42,678 nucleotides of DNA from JAGOUU01 sp964609155 (GCA_964609155.1 CAZSRF010000020.1:1-42678); one strand, 5' to 3'; numbered from the stretch's first letter, positions 27,865-33,709 are shown. A program made the numbers and translations. The notes: generated by a model not told the origin, from the sequence alone.

Positions 27865-28161
27865 TCACAAAATAGAAAAAAGTGGAGCATTATCACAAAA
27901 CACTATTTTACCGTTTGGTAATTTAACCTTAAACCACTTCAAAATTTCAGTTGTAATATATTTTTTATCACGGTTATTTATAGGGATGCATATATCGCCG
28001 TCTATACTAATTTGACCGCATCCATTTGCAAAAATACTTAATTTTCCATATTTCACCTGTATATTCCATGAATCAATATACCCATGACATTCATCCTGAA
28101 TATTTTCTAAGAGTTCTTGGGATATTAATATTAATTTTTCCCTGTTTTTCTGACCGTCCAA
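27865..28161 (-). CDS. Hypothetical protein, 98 aa
   Basis: Not recognised. Mixed alpha/beta soluble protein with three Cys. From ATG at 28161 it overlaps the upstream gene by 71 bp in another frame with no clear RBS. A GTG at the VKYGK position would shorten it to about 62 aa and remove the overlap. Both readings look coding downstream. It lies between a small hypothetical gene and terminase small subunit. Confidence 0.5.
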   Translation of the reverse strand: MDGQKNREKLILISQELLENIQDECHGYIDSWNIQVKYGKLSIFANGCGQISIDGDICIPINNRDKKYITTEILKWFKVKLPNGKIVFCDNAPLFSIL

Positions 28162-28477
28162 TAAATTCTACACGAAAATTAATAAACAATTTACCATTTT
28201 TGATTATTAATCTATCTGTTTCAATTCCCTGAAACAATAATTTATCATATAAACATTGATAGCTATCTTTACAGCCTTTGTCGACACCAATTTCTTCTAT
28301 ATAAACTAATTGAGAAGAGTGGGAAGCATATCCCTCTACATAGTCTGATACACTAAACTTCGCTATAAGGGAGAGGGTAAATATTTCTAACATTCCAGAA
28401 GAAATCTCTAGCACGGCATCATCACTACGTAACTCTATTTCGCCATCCGGAGTGCTACCTTTTAAAACCAGATTCAT
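28091..28477 (-). CDS. Hypothetical protein, 128 aa
   Basis: Not recognised. Beta-rich N-terminal half (LVLKGSTPDGEIELRSDDAV, LEIFTLSLIAKFSVSDYVEG), then a helical segment and the strand LIIKNGKLFINFRVEFIGRS. Start overlaps the upstream stop by 4 bp (ATGA). Position between the ParB-like gene and terminase is a variable slot in phages, so function is open. Confidence 0.65.
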   Translation of the reverse strand: MNLVLKGSTPDGEIELRSDDAVLEISSGMLEIFTLSLIAKFSVSDYVEGYASHSSQLVYIEEIGVDKGCKDSYQCLYDKLLFQGIETDRLIIKNGKLFINFRVEFIGRSEKQGKININIPRTLRKYSG

Positions 28478-28692
28478 TTGTTTTTATATCTCTGTATAAT
28501 ACTCCATTGCGCTACTGATAAAGCCGTTATCACTAGATCATTAACACATCTCTCAGTAGTATTCCATTCTGGCCCCATAAAACTTTTATAGATATGATTA
28601 TACTCATCTTTTACTGACTTAAGATCGTTAAATTCTTTATCTAAGAAACTTTTTTCAATCTTAGCAACTATATTTTTTACATTGTCAAGCAT
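28474..28692 (-). CDS. Hypothetical protein, 72 aa
   Basis: Small helical protein starting MLDNVKNIVAKIEKSF. The start at 28692 is chosen because GTGAGAAATAAA gives an RBS and the ATG follows the ParB-like gene stop by one base; a longer reading would run about 85 bp into that gene. It has WNTTERCVNDLVITALSVAQ near the end. No known family. Coupled to the next gene through ATGA. Confidence 0.6.
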   Translation of the reverse strand: MLDNVKNIVAKIEKSFLDKEFNDLKSVKDEYNHIYKSFMGPEWNTTERCVNDLVITALSVAQWSIIQRYKNK

Positions 28693-28693
28693 T

Positions 28694-29236
28694 TTATTTC
28701 TCACTTTCTTTATATTGAACCTGCAATTTATCAAGATGACCTTTAACATTCTCAAAATGTAATTTATTTTCTGTTTCAATAGTTATTATATAAATAGGAA
28801 TAGATTCAACAGTTTCCGGCTCCAGATCCTCTTCATATTTTACCGGAATATCTAAACCCCAATCGATAAGCTTTTGCTCATCCCATTCATTAGCTATTAA
28901 ATTCCAGTCCCAGCTGCCATAAGATAAATTATCTTTAATGATGAATTCATTTATTTGATCTTTAGACCAGTTTACAACCTTACATAAAGCTTCTGTATAT
29001 CCAAGATGCTTTAATGCACGCAGACGTTGATTGCCGCCAATTACTATATATTTATTCAATATATTATATTCAATAACAACCAATTCCCTAGCCTCTAACA
29101 TCTCTGGAAAATCCCGAATAGACTTTATCGCTTTTTGAAAGCCATCATCAGTTAAATCTCGAGGATTTTGATTAATACCAGGGGTCTGCCCCATGTTGTT
29201 TTCCAACTGATAAATTGGTATATTTTTAATTATCAT
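28694..29236 (-). CDS. ParB/sulfiredoxin-fold nuclease-like protein, 180 aa
   Basis: The ParB-N box is visible: VVIEYNILNKYIVIGGNQRL then RALKHLGY (about 55-82), preceded by RDLTDDGFQKAIKSIRDFPE. After it comes FIIKDNLSYGSWDWNLIANE and WGLDIPV, as in the phage ParB-like proteins that sit near terminase. These are usually called ParB-like nuclease domain proteins; real activity in phages is often unknown. A second, broken copy of its core is found about 600 bp away (29616-29673). Confidence 0.82.
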   Translation of the reverse strand: MIIKNIPIYQLENNMGQTPGINQNPRDLTDDGFQKAIKSIRDFPEMLEARELVVIEYNILNKYIVIGGNQRLRALKHLGYTEALCKVVNWSKDQINEFIIKDNLSYGSWDWNLIANEWDEQKLIDWGLDIPVKYEEDLEPETVESIPIYIITIETENKLHFENVKGHLDKLQVQYKESEK

Positions 29237-29447
29237 TAGTTAGCTCACTCCACTCCTCATATGAATATTTGGTTTTAGTATTAGTTACCCCATTAATAAT
29301 ATTGGTTATGCTAAACCAAATACCACCCAATATCCAAGAAGTAAATTGCATGTGAATATTAAAAAAATACCCGATAATTACCCATACAATAGCAAATACA
29401 GTTATAAGAATTCCATACAACAATAATCTAGGTTTCCAACATATCAT
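29226..29447 (-). CDS. Small membrane protein, 73 aa
   Basis: Starts MICWKPRLLLYGILITVFAI with two hydrophobic segments (about 7-26 and 32-52) and a polar tail (TKYSYEEWSELTNDN). The start at 29447 has a strong AGAGGAAGAG RBS. It overlaps the Cys-rich mini-gene upstream by 20 bp and the ParB-like gene by 11 bp. Function unknown. Confidence 0.6.
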   Translation of the reverse strand: MICWKPRLLLYGILITVFAIVWVIIGYFFNIHMQFTSWILGGIWFSITNIINGVTNTKTKYSYEEWSELTNDN

Positions 29448-29586
29448 ATGGCTCTTCCTCTTTATCACGAAATGGAGAATCATCACAATCACAACCACAG
29501 TCGCCAAGTTGATAATCTCTATTTTGACAATTGCATTCAGATCTCCCCTCTATCTCTATGCAATCGCACTTTAACCATTGATCCAT
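29428..29586 (-). CDS. Cys-rich mini-protein, 52 aa
   Basis: ATG at 29586, stop TAG at 29428-29430, with GGAG ten bases upstream. The product has seven Cys in C-x-C pairs and a C-x-C-x-C cluster (C7, C9, C18, C20, C30, C32, C34; LKCDC, ECNC, DCGCDCDD) and an acidic tail. This spacing suggests metal coordination or disulfides. No family was recognised. It lies directly downstream of the relic ParB fragment, so the reading frame might be newly exposed, but the Cys pattern is too regular to dismiss. Confidence 0.45.
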   Translation of the reverse strand: MDQWLKCDCIEIEGRSECNCQNRDYQLGDCGCDCDDSPFRDKEEEPYDMLET

Positions 29587-29589
29587 ACT

Positions 29590-29717
29590 AAACATACTCC
29601 TACTTTTCTTCGTGAATATCCAAGATGCTTTAAAGCCCGTAGGCGCTGATTGCCGCCAATTACTATATATTTAATTAGATCAGCCCTATTTAAAGGTACG
29701 CAATCATTTCTCTTCTA
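29590..29717 (-). pseudogene. Relic fragment of a second ParB-like gene
   Basis: An open stretch without its own start encodes LIKYIVIGGNQRLRALKHLG, followed by unrelated residues. The core at 29616-29673 is 58 bp long and matches 28997-29054 in the intact ParB-like gene with five mismatches. All five fall in third codon positions (CAA/CAG, CGT/CGC, CTG/CTA, CGT/CGG, GCA/GCT). This says the fragment came from a diverged, functional homologue and not from a recent duplication. Confidence 0.7.
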
Positions 29718-29887
29718 TTTAAATACATATCTATAGCGTTACATTTACCAGGGCTATCCTCCGAGCAACTTTTGGGTTGCCATGAGATTCTATATTCTGT
29801 ACAAGCCTCATGATTTCCGAATCCGCTTGAAATAAATATATCAATTTCAGACATATTTATTTCAATACCTTCACAAAATATACTCAT
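29690..29887 (-). CDS. Hypothetical Cys-containing protein, 65 aa
   Basis: Starts MSIFCEGIEINMSEIDIFIS with four further Cys (EACTEY, PKSCSEDSPGKC). An alternative start at 29923 would overlap the upstream gene by 29 bp; neither has a convincing RBS. Not recognised. It lies in the variable block at the front of the late operon. Confidence 0.45.
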   Translation of the reverse strand: MSIFCEGIEINMSEIDIFISSGFGNHEACTEYRISWQPKSCSEDSPGKCNAIDMYLNRREMIAYL

Positions 29888-29894
29888 ATTAATA

Positions 29895-30383
29895 TTAAGC
29901 CGACTTAGGTTCTTCAGCATCATTTGGAAAAAAGAAAGGAGTTAATAATTGAAGTTCTGTTTCTGTTAAATTAATTTGAGAATCTAATAATACTTTATCA
30001 ATCCTGGGGGTATCTATAAGACTAGAAAGCTTATCAGTCATTTTTTTCTGTTCTTGAATAGCAAACTCTCTCTTTAAATTATCATCATTTTTAAAGTCAC
30101 GATTGGTAATTTGAAAATTAAAATTCTTTTCAATTTTTGATAGTTCTTCAAATTCATGTTTAGTTATTGTTTCGACAAAGTTCGCCCATGTCAATACTTT
30201 AGGCGCGACTGTTTTTGATAATGAACATAAAGTTAAAATTTTATGTAAAACTTTTGCCAACTCTCTATTTTGAGTTAGTTCATTAACCATTATTTTAGTA
30301 AATAAATGCTCACTTTCAATTGATTTATTTTCAGCTTCAATAACTTCTGTATCTATTACTTTTTTAGCTTCTATATTTTCCAT
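29895..30383 (-). CDS. Hypothetical protein, first gene of the late operon, 162 aa
   Basis: Charged, helical, coiled-coil-like soluble protein (Glu/Lys/Ile-rich, KHEFEELSKIEKNFNFQI, MTDKLSSLIDTPRIDKVLLD) with a Pro/Phe-rich C-terminus. A strong RBS (TTAAGGAG) lies before the ATG. It is the first protein gene after the pseudoknot-terminator RNA at 30427-30519, so its expression, and that of terminase onward, may depend on readthrough of that element. No family recognised. Confidence 0.68.
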   Translation of the reverse strand: MENIEAKKVIDTEVIEAENKSIESEHLFTKIMVNELTQNRELAKVLHKILTLCSLSKTVAPKVLTWANFVETITKHEFEELSKIEKNFNFQITNRDFKNDDNLKREFAIQEQKKMTDKLSSLIDTPRIDKVLLDSQINLTETELQLLTPFFFPNDAEEPKSA

Positions 30384-30426
30384 TATATAACTCCTTAATT
30401 ATTTACCATAGAACCACAGTTAAAAA

Positions 30427-30519
30427 TAAAAAAGCCCCAGCGACGGTAAAGTTTTTGGGGCTTCTATGATTGATAAAATCAACCACTAAACTTACCGTCA
30501 TATTTAGTGCTTGATTTAA
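30427..30519 (-). ncRNA. Leader RNA ending in a pseudoknotted terminator (element 1)
   Basis: Predicted transcript from about 30519 to the U-tract at 30423-30434. Minus-strand order: A = GACGGTAA (30492-30499), hairpin GGTTGAT/ATCAATC, B = AAGCCCCA (30457-30464), A' = TTACCGTC (30443-30450) within the B loop, B' = TGGGGCTT (30433-30440), then TTTTTTATTTTT. A pairs with A' (8 bp) and B with B' (8 bp), giving an H-type pseudoknot on an intrinsic terminator. It lies between a near-consensus promoter and the late operon's first gene. Confidence 0.7.
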
Positions 30520-30525
30520 TGCGCT

Positions 30526-30554
30526 ACTATAGCACATATTATACCACTTGTCAA
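30526..30554 (-). promoter_or_regulatory. Strong sigma70 promoter for element 1 and probably the late operon
   Basis: Minus strand TTGACA (30554-30549), a 17-bp spacer, TATAGT (30531-30526). The -35 is perfect consensus and the -10 has five of six consensus bases. A start near 30519 fits the 5' end of the structured leader. A 14-bp motif also found near element 3 (TTATGCTGCATTGC on +, 30563-30576) lies just upstream of the -35. Confidence 0.75.
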
Positions 30555-30562
30555 TTGCTATT

Positions 30563-30576
30563 TTATGCTGCATTGC
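30563..30576 (+). repeat. 14-bp motif shared with the 37.9-kb control region (copy 1)
   Basis: TTATGCTGCATTGC, followed by R-CA, occurs here and at 37881-37894. Both copies lie upstream of leftward structured leader RNAs. Possible protein-binding site; exact function unknown. Confidence 0.45.
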
Positions 30577-30642
30577 GCATTAATTAGTTACCTACTGTAG
30601 CAATGAATTACCCATTTTGGGCTAAAATATATTAAAATAATA

Positions 30643-30671
30643 TTGCAATAATATTGTTACTATGTTAATAT
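30643..30671 (+). promoter_or_regulatory. Rightward promoter for the frameshifted gene, probably leaderless
   Basis: TTGCAA (30643-30648), a 17-bp spacer, TAATAT (30666-30671). Transcription would begin near 30678, which is the A of the ATG there; this suggests a leaderless message like lambda cI from PRM. The -35 overlaps the palindrome TATTGCAATA, and the nonamer ATAATATTG is directly repeated beside it, which could be operator half-sites. Confidence 0.45.
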
Positions 30672-30677
30672 ATCGCC

Positions 30678-31128
30678 ATGGAGTTAGGAACGGTTTCTAA
30701 CTGAAATCTCAGCAGATTATCAGCCTTATATCTTTACTTTAGCTAGCGATGTAAAATCCGCCGCAAGGTACTTTAAGGCTAACTACCCGCATCTTATAGA
30801 AAAAGGCAGCCATGTAAAATGCGGGGCATTAGAAAACTGCTGGAATCTTATAAATGTTTCAGGGATATTAAACAACGAACCCTTTATGGACTGGGAAATG
30901 GAAGTTATTGAGGGCAGCATATTAATCTCAAGTACAGCTAATTTTGAGGACATATTTGTCGAAGTAAAAGAATGGTTTGATTGCATCATAACAGATTGTA
31001 TAGATACTTACTTTAATAACAGTTGCAGGATTAGCGATATAATAGATTTTTTAAAAGAAAATGATGTAAAAGACGTAGGAATACCGCAGCTTTTATTTAT
31101 TGGGCGTTTTGTTCACAATTTAACTTAG
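30678..31128 (+). pseudogene. Hypothetical protein gene with a frameshift at codon 4
   Basis: ATG GAG TTA is followed by one extra G (30687); from 30688 the +1 frame is open to TAA at 31126-31128. Read through, it gives a coherent 149-aa acidic protein (MELERFLTEISADYQPYIFT ... FIGRFVHNLT). In the present sequence the frame hits TGA after eight codons. The downstream in-frame ATG at 30886 has no RBS and would drop 69 clearly coding residues. A real mutation, a sequencing error or programmed shifting are all possible. No family recognised. Confidence 0.6.
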
Positions 31129-31193
31129 CCTATACTATGTTTAAAGGATAATAAAGTGAATAGAATAATAAACCACATAATAAGGAAAACTAA

Positions 31194-31418
31194 ATGCCAG
31201 CATTAAAACGAGATGACAATAAAATAGTCGCTTTTGTTAAAAAAAAGCAAGCTCAAGGATTAGAAACTACACCCACTCACTTGATTGACTATATTAAAAA
31301 TACATTTGATATAAAACGACAAACAAGTTGTAGTTTAATAATTAGTAATTTAGTTAAAAGAGGTAGGCTACAGCGGACTAGTCGAAAAGGAATAATCAGT
31401 ATAGGAGAAAATATATAA
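31194..31418 (+). CDS. Small basic winged-helix-like protein, 74 aa
   Basis: Lys/Arg-rich protein with helix-turn-helix-like core: TTPTHLIDYIKNTFDIKRQT, SLIISNLVKRGRLQRTSRKG, then a terminal strand GIISIG. It resembles the 70-aa protein at 424-636 in size and layout. A regulator is plausible given the surrounding control region. An AAGGAAAAC RBS precedes the ATG. Confidence 0.65.
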   Translation: MPALKRDDNKIVAFVKKKQAQGLETTPTHLIDYIKNTFDIKRQTSCSLIISNLVKRGRLQRTSRKGIISIGENI

Positions 31419-31591
31419 TGAAATTTTTAGTGTTTATATTATATTTATTGGCAATAATAAGCGCTGTAACAGGTGCCCATTTTATATTTAACTCACCCAA
31501 TGTGAATAAGCAACTTAGTAAATTTGGGTATTGGTTGATGTTTATAACTTGTGTTTTTGTTTCATGTGCAATTATTTGTATACATCTTTAA
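31418..31591 (+). CDS. Small membrane protein, 57 aa, two transmembrane segments
   Basis: ATG overlaps the previous stop by one base (TAATG) with AGGAG upstream. Hydrophobic stretches at about 3-24 (FLVFILYLLAIISAVTGA) and 38-56 (YWLMFITCVFVSCAIICI) flank a short polar loop. Function unknown; holin-like size, but it lies far from the lysis cassette. Confidence 0.55.
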   Translation: MKFLVFILYLLAIISAVTGAHFIFNSPNVNKQLSKFGYWLMFITCVFVSCAIICIHL

Positions 31592-31688
31592 CCCCTTACT
31601 ACACAGCCTGTTGCCTATTGGAAAATATGACACTTTTTTAAATAGTTAAAGTTAAAATTAACAAGCTGCGTAGCGAGAGATTAAAAGT

Positions 31689-31788
31689 GCAAGATGGTTA
31701 GACTCGAACCAACGGCAAATCCAATCGGCTAAGCCATCATTTAAGATTTGTAGTATAAACTAACTCTACCTACTGAACTACATCTTGC
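31689..31788 (-). tRNA. tRNA-like RNA with unusual middle (copy 1)
   Basis: 5' and 3' ends form a perfect acceptor stem CAAGATG/CATCTTG, extendable by one G:C pair. The D-arm TAGTTCAGTAGGTAGAG and T-arm GTTGG-TTCGAGT-CTAAC are normal. The middle is not: no clean 5-bp, 7-nt-loop anticodon arm forms. Instead a short linker (TTAGTTTATACTA) is followed by a 6-bp helix CAAATC (31745-31750) / GATTTG (31716-31721) closing a 23-nt loop that contains GGCTTAGCC. Isotype cannot be assigned; it may be a degenerate type II tRNA or a specialised tRNA-like RNA. Confidence 0.5.
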
Positions 31789-32032
31789 ATAATAGTGTGA
31801 TCTTTCTGTTACTTGTCTCGGTCCTTATGAATACACAACGTATATATTCATACGCCACAGGTCTTATTGCTATGGTATCCGTTCTAACACCCTTATAAGC
31901 TCAATCACAGGATTTTGTTCTACTGAACCCCCAAATTTTTGCATTCATGAAGAGACTTAGAGGGTTCTGTTCTGAAGACAACGCCAAGGAGTTGAACTGG
32001 TATCTATAATCCATAGGCGCCATATCCATATT

Positions 32033-32063
32033 AATAAAAAGCACATGTTTTAAAACTTGTGCT
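32033..32063 (-). terminator. Intrinsic terminator
   Basis: Near-perfect hairpin AGCACAAGTTTT/AAAACATGTGCT (32040-32063, one mismatch) followed on the minus strand by TTTTTATTAA. It would end transcripts coming from the tRNA-like gene at 32189-32305. On the plus strand a T6 run follows after four bases, so it may also work rightward. Confidence 0.65.
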
Positions 32064-32079
32064 AAAGTTTTTTGGAGAG

Positions 32080-32100
32080 CTACTAAAAATATTTTAGTAG
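32080..32100. other. Perfect 9-bp inverted repeat
   Basis: CTACTAAAA-ATA-TTTTAGTAG. No U-tract follows on either strand, so it is not a terminator by itself. It could be a stem in a larger non-coding RNA or a protein-binding palindrome. Confidence 0.4.
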
Positions 32101-32188
32101 ATATATTATACCCAGATTGGTTACTTTATTTCTTCTTAGAGAGGATTTTTTTCATCAACCCCAACATATATCAGATCGCGTAAATGGA

Positions 32189-32305
32189 GAGAACGCCAAG
32201 GATTTGCACCTTGGATTAGACAATTATTACTCGACACAATTCGCAATATTGGCTTAGTTATTGTCTTACGTCTATTATATGCCTTACCTATTCAGCCACA
32301 TTCTC
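32189..32305 (-). tRNA. tRNA-like RNA with unusual middle (copy 2)
   Basis: Acceptor GAGAATG/CGTTCTC (7 bp with one G:T), Leu/Ser-like D-arm TGGCTGAATAGGTAAGGCA and T-arm CCAAGG-TGCAAAT-CCTTGG. Between D- and T-arms a 14-nt linker (ATATAATAGACGTA) is followed by a 7-bp helix AGACAAT (32260-32266) / ATTGTCT (32218-32224) closing a 35-nt loop. No standard anticodon arm is visible and the 117-nt length is too long for an ordinary tRNA. The plan is the same as in copy 1. Upstream of it lies element 2; downstream the terminator at 32040. Confidence 0.45.
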
Positions 32306-32500
32306 ATTGTACTTTTTTGTCTACATCTAAATAATAGGCAAATAATCTTTACTAGGTTTATAATCACATATATTTTTTAAAGTCTATCACCCCCGTAAAG
32401 AGATATACCAATATCATTTCTCAGTCCAAAATCGGGCAATCAATCCTTTTCTAGACACTTCTACCTATAGAAGGACCCTAATCTTATCTATCGTTTATCC

Positions 32501-32665
32501 AAAATAAAAAAGCCCCGATCACGCTAGTAAAGGGGGCTTAGTCGATAATGAACTACGCAGCAATATCAACAAATTAACCTAGCGTATTTAATTAGTTGAT
32601 GCGGTTCCAAGCAGTGGTGGATAGGAAAGTTATATTAACTATTCAGGAGATCCACTGCTTCAGAA
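32501..32665 (-). ncRNA. Leader RNA ending in a pseudoknotted terminator (element 2)
   Basis: Minus-strand order: strong 5' hairpin AAGCAGTGGAT/ATCCACCACTGCTT, A = ACGCTAG (32579-32585), hairpin GTTGATA/TATCGAC, B = AAGCCCC (32533-32539), A' = CTAGCGT (32521-32527), B' = GGGGCTT (32510-32516), then TTTTTTATTTT. Both helices are perfect. The 3' part (AGCCCC, 5-nt linker, A', 3-4 nt, GGGGCTTTTTTATTTT) is nearly the same as in element 1. It lies downstream of the leftward early genes and upstream of the tRNA-like region. Confidence 0.65.
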
Positions 32666-32671
32666 GTGCGT

Positions 32672-32680
32672 ATTATAGCA
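32672..32680 (-). promoter_or_regulatory. Extended -10 promoter for element 2
   Basis: Minus strand reads TTATGCTATAATACGC: a perfect TATAAT preceded by TGC (TGn extended -10). No good -35 is present. A start near 32665 would place the 5' hairpin at the very beginning of the RNA. Confidence 0.5.
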
Positions 32681-32731
32681 TAACTAACAAAAACTTTGTG
32701 GTAAATTTTCCCAATAAACTTTTTCTCTATT

Positions 32732-32998
32732 TTATTGGTAATATCTATTTATAGTAACACTATCATTTGTACAATACCCAGTACATAAACATGCAGTATT
32801 GCATTTTTTAAAAGTATATTTTGTAGGTTGAATAAACATTATTCGAATTTGTTCAAAATCCAAAGGAGTAGATACCATATAAGTTCCACTATATTCTTCA
32901 ATTAATTTATCTGCCAATTTAATATAATTTTCATTTTGTCTTTTCATTACTTCAAAAGCTTCGTCAACTGATTGTTTTATTATGTTTTCGTCTTTCAC
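32732..32998 (-). CDS. Hypothetical protein with Cys cluster, 88 aa
   Basis: Begins at GTG (32998) behind GAGGTGGAGG. Helical first half (SVDEAFEVMKRQNENYIKLA) and a C-terminal Cys cluster KCNTACLCTGYCTNDSVTIN (four Cys in 11 residues) that may bind a metal. Last gene of the leftward early unit, just before element 2. Function unknown. Confidence 0.6.
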   Translation of the reverse strand: MKDENIIKQSVDEAFEVMKRQNENYIKLADKLIEEYSGTYMVSTPLDFEQIRIMFIQPTKYTFKKCNTACLCTGYCTNDSVTINRYYQ

Positions 32999-33063
32999 CC
33001 CTCCACCTCAATCAAACTCAAAATATGTTTATTCCAAACATGCTGTATAATTATTGTCCACAT
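32995..33063 (-). CDS. Very short peptide, 22 aa
   Basis: ATG overlaps the upstream stop (TAATG) with AGAGGGG before it; the TGA overlaps the next GTG (GTGA). The product MWTIIIQHVWNKHILSLIEV is hydrophobic. Its main role may be translational coupling. It starts with the same ATGTGGACAAT as the 55-aa gene at 33699-33866. Confidence 0.3.
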   Translation of the reverse strand: MWTIIIQHVWNKHILSLIEVEG

Positions 33064-33353
33064 TATTTCCCCTCTTCTAATTTGATTATTTCATCTCTAA
33101 ATTCTTTTGCTATTTTTATAATCCATAAGCTCCATAAGCTAAAGTAATCTCTCATATGATTAAAACATTTAGGAAGAGAATAATTCAATTCGGCAAGATT
33201 AAAATACCGACGTATAGTGTATCCATTTAATCTAATTTGTATAGCTAAAGCTTCTGTTGTTTTGATTTTCACAGTATCAAAACTTACACCATCTACGGGA
33301 CCTAATATTGAACAAATATCACTATAAATTTGATCTAAACTAAATCCTTTCAT
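33063..33353 (-). CDS. Hypothetical protein, 96 aa
   Basis: Not recognised. Mixed alpha/beta protein (GFSLDQIYSDICSILGPVDG, LNGYTIRRYFNLAELNYSLP) with an aromatic segment HMRDYFSLWSLWIIKIAKEF. Start overlaps the upstream small membrane ORF by 4 bp with AAGGAAAGGTAA as RBS. Part of the leftward early operon of small genes. Confidence 0.65.
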   Translation of the reverse strand: MKGFSLDQIYSDICSILGPVDGVSFDTVKIKTTEALAIQIRLNGYTIRRYFNLAELNYSLPKCFNHMRDYFSLWSLWIIKIAKEFRDEIIKLEEGK

Positions 33354-33460
33354 TTACCTTTCCTTGAAGACCATTTACCCCAAAACCAACCCACAGTAAA
33401 CCCAATCGCAGATAAAATAATTACCATATCTGGATCAGTAATAATTTCTAATAATATAAT
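33350..33460 (-). CDS. Small single-pass membrane peptide, 25-36 aa, possible ATT start
   Basis: From ATG at 33427 the product is MVIILSAIGFTVGWFWGKWS..., one membrane span with a basic tail. No RBS precedes that ATG. Eleven codons further up, ATT at 33460 follows GGAGAGATAA at ideal spacing and gives IILLEIITDPDMVIILSA, which looks coding. The stop overlaps the next ATG (ATGA). Confidence 0.35.
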   Translation of the reverse strand: MILLEIITDPDMVIILSAIGFTVGWFWGKWSSRKGK

Positions 33461-33515
33461 TTATCTCTCCGTGGAATTGCACGACATGATAACATTTGCT
33501 TGAACGCAACGCCAT
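33435..33515 (-). CDS. Possible tiny ORF, 26 aa
   Basis: ATG directly after the upstream stop, product MALRSSKCYHVVQFHGEINY.... No clear RBS and it overlaps the membrane peptide in another frame. Listed because the operon is otherwise gap-free; may be spurious. Confidence 0.2.
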   Translation of the reverse strand: MALRSSKCYHVVQFHGEINYIIRNYY

Positions 33516-33517
33516 GA

Positions 33518-33709
33518 TCAATGCTTAACTTTCGCACCTTGTCTCCTAAATAAAACATCAATAGCTCCTGGCGCCCCATATATTCTGCTTTGTAATAGCC
33601 TTTTAAATAAATGCCAGTTTTTAAAAAAGATAGATTCTATCTCTATTGTAGGGCCAGTATTTATACTTTTCACACCAACAGATCCTAATGGTCTTCCTTT
33701 ATTTTGCAT
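33518..33709 (-). CDS. Small basic protein with AT-hook-like start, 63 aa
   Basis: Starts MQNKGRPLGSVGVKSINTGP; the KGRPLGS segment resembles an AT-hook/GRP-type DNA contact. Strong RBS AAGGAAGAAA just before ATG 33709. The longer reading from 33736 would overlap the upstream gene more. Basic C-terminus (LFRRQGAKVKH). DNA binding is inference. Confidence 0.55.
   Translation of the reverse strand: MQNKGRPLGSVGVKSINTGPTIEIESIFFKNWHLFKRLLQSRIYGAPGAIDVLFRRQGAKVKH

Larger units (their letters stand above)
31592..32500. other. 909-bp region without protein genes, rich in RNA structure
   Basis: No convincing protein gene on either strand. It contains two minus-strand tRNA-like folds (31689-31788, 32189-32305), a third T-arm-like sequence at about 31981-32007 that shares the 3' end TCCTTGGCGTT with the second, a terminator hairpin at 32040-32063, a perfect 9-bp hairpin at 32080-32100 and an 8-bp hairpin TATGAATA/TATTCATA at about 31828-31853. 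This much structure in an otherwise packed genome argues for one or more non-coding RNAs; large phage RNA classes such as GOLLD or ROOL are worth testing. Confidence 0.55.

Noticed and set aside
30886..31128. 80-aa protein starting at ATG 30886
   Set aside because: No RBS, and the frame continues upstream for 66 clearly coding codons to the ATG at 30678 if one base is removed; treated as part of the frameshifted gene.
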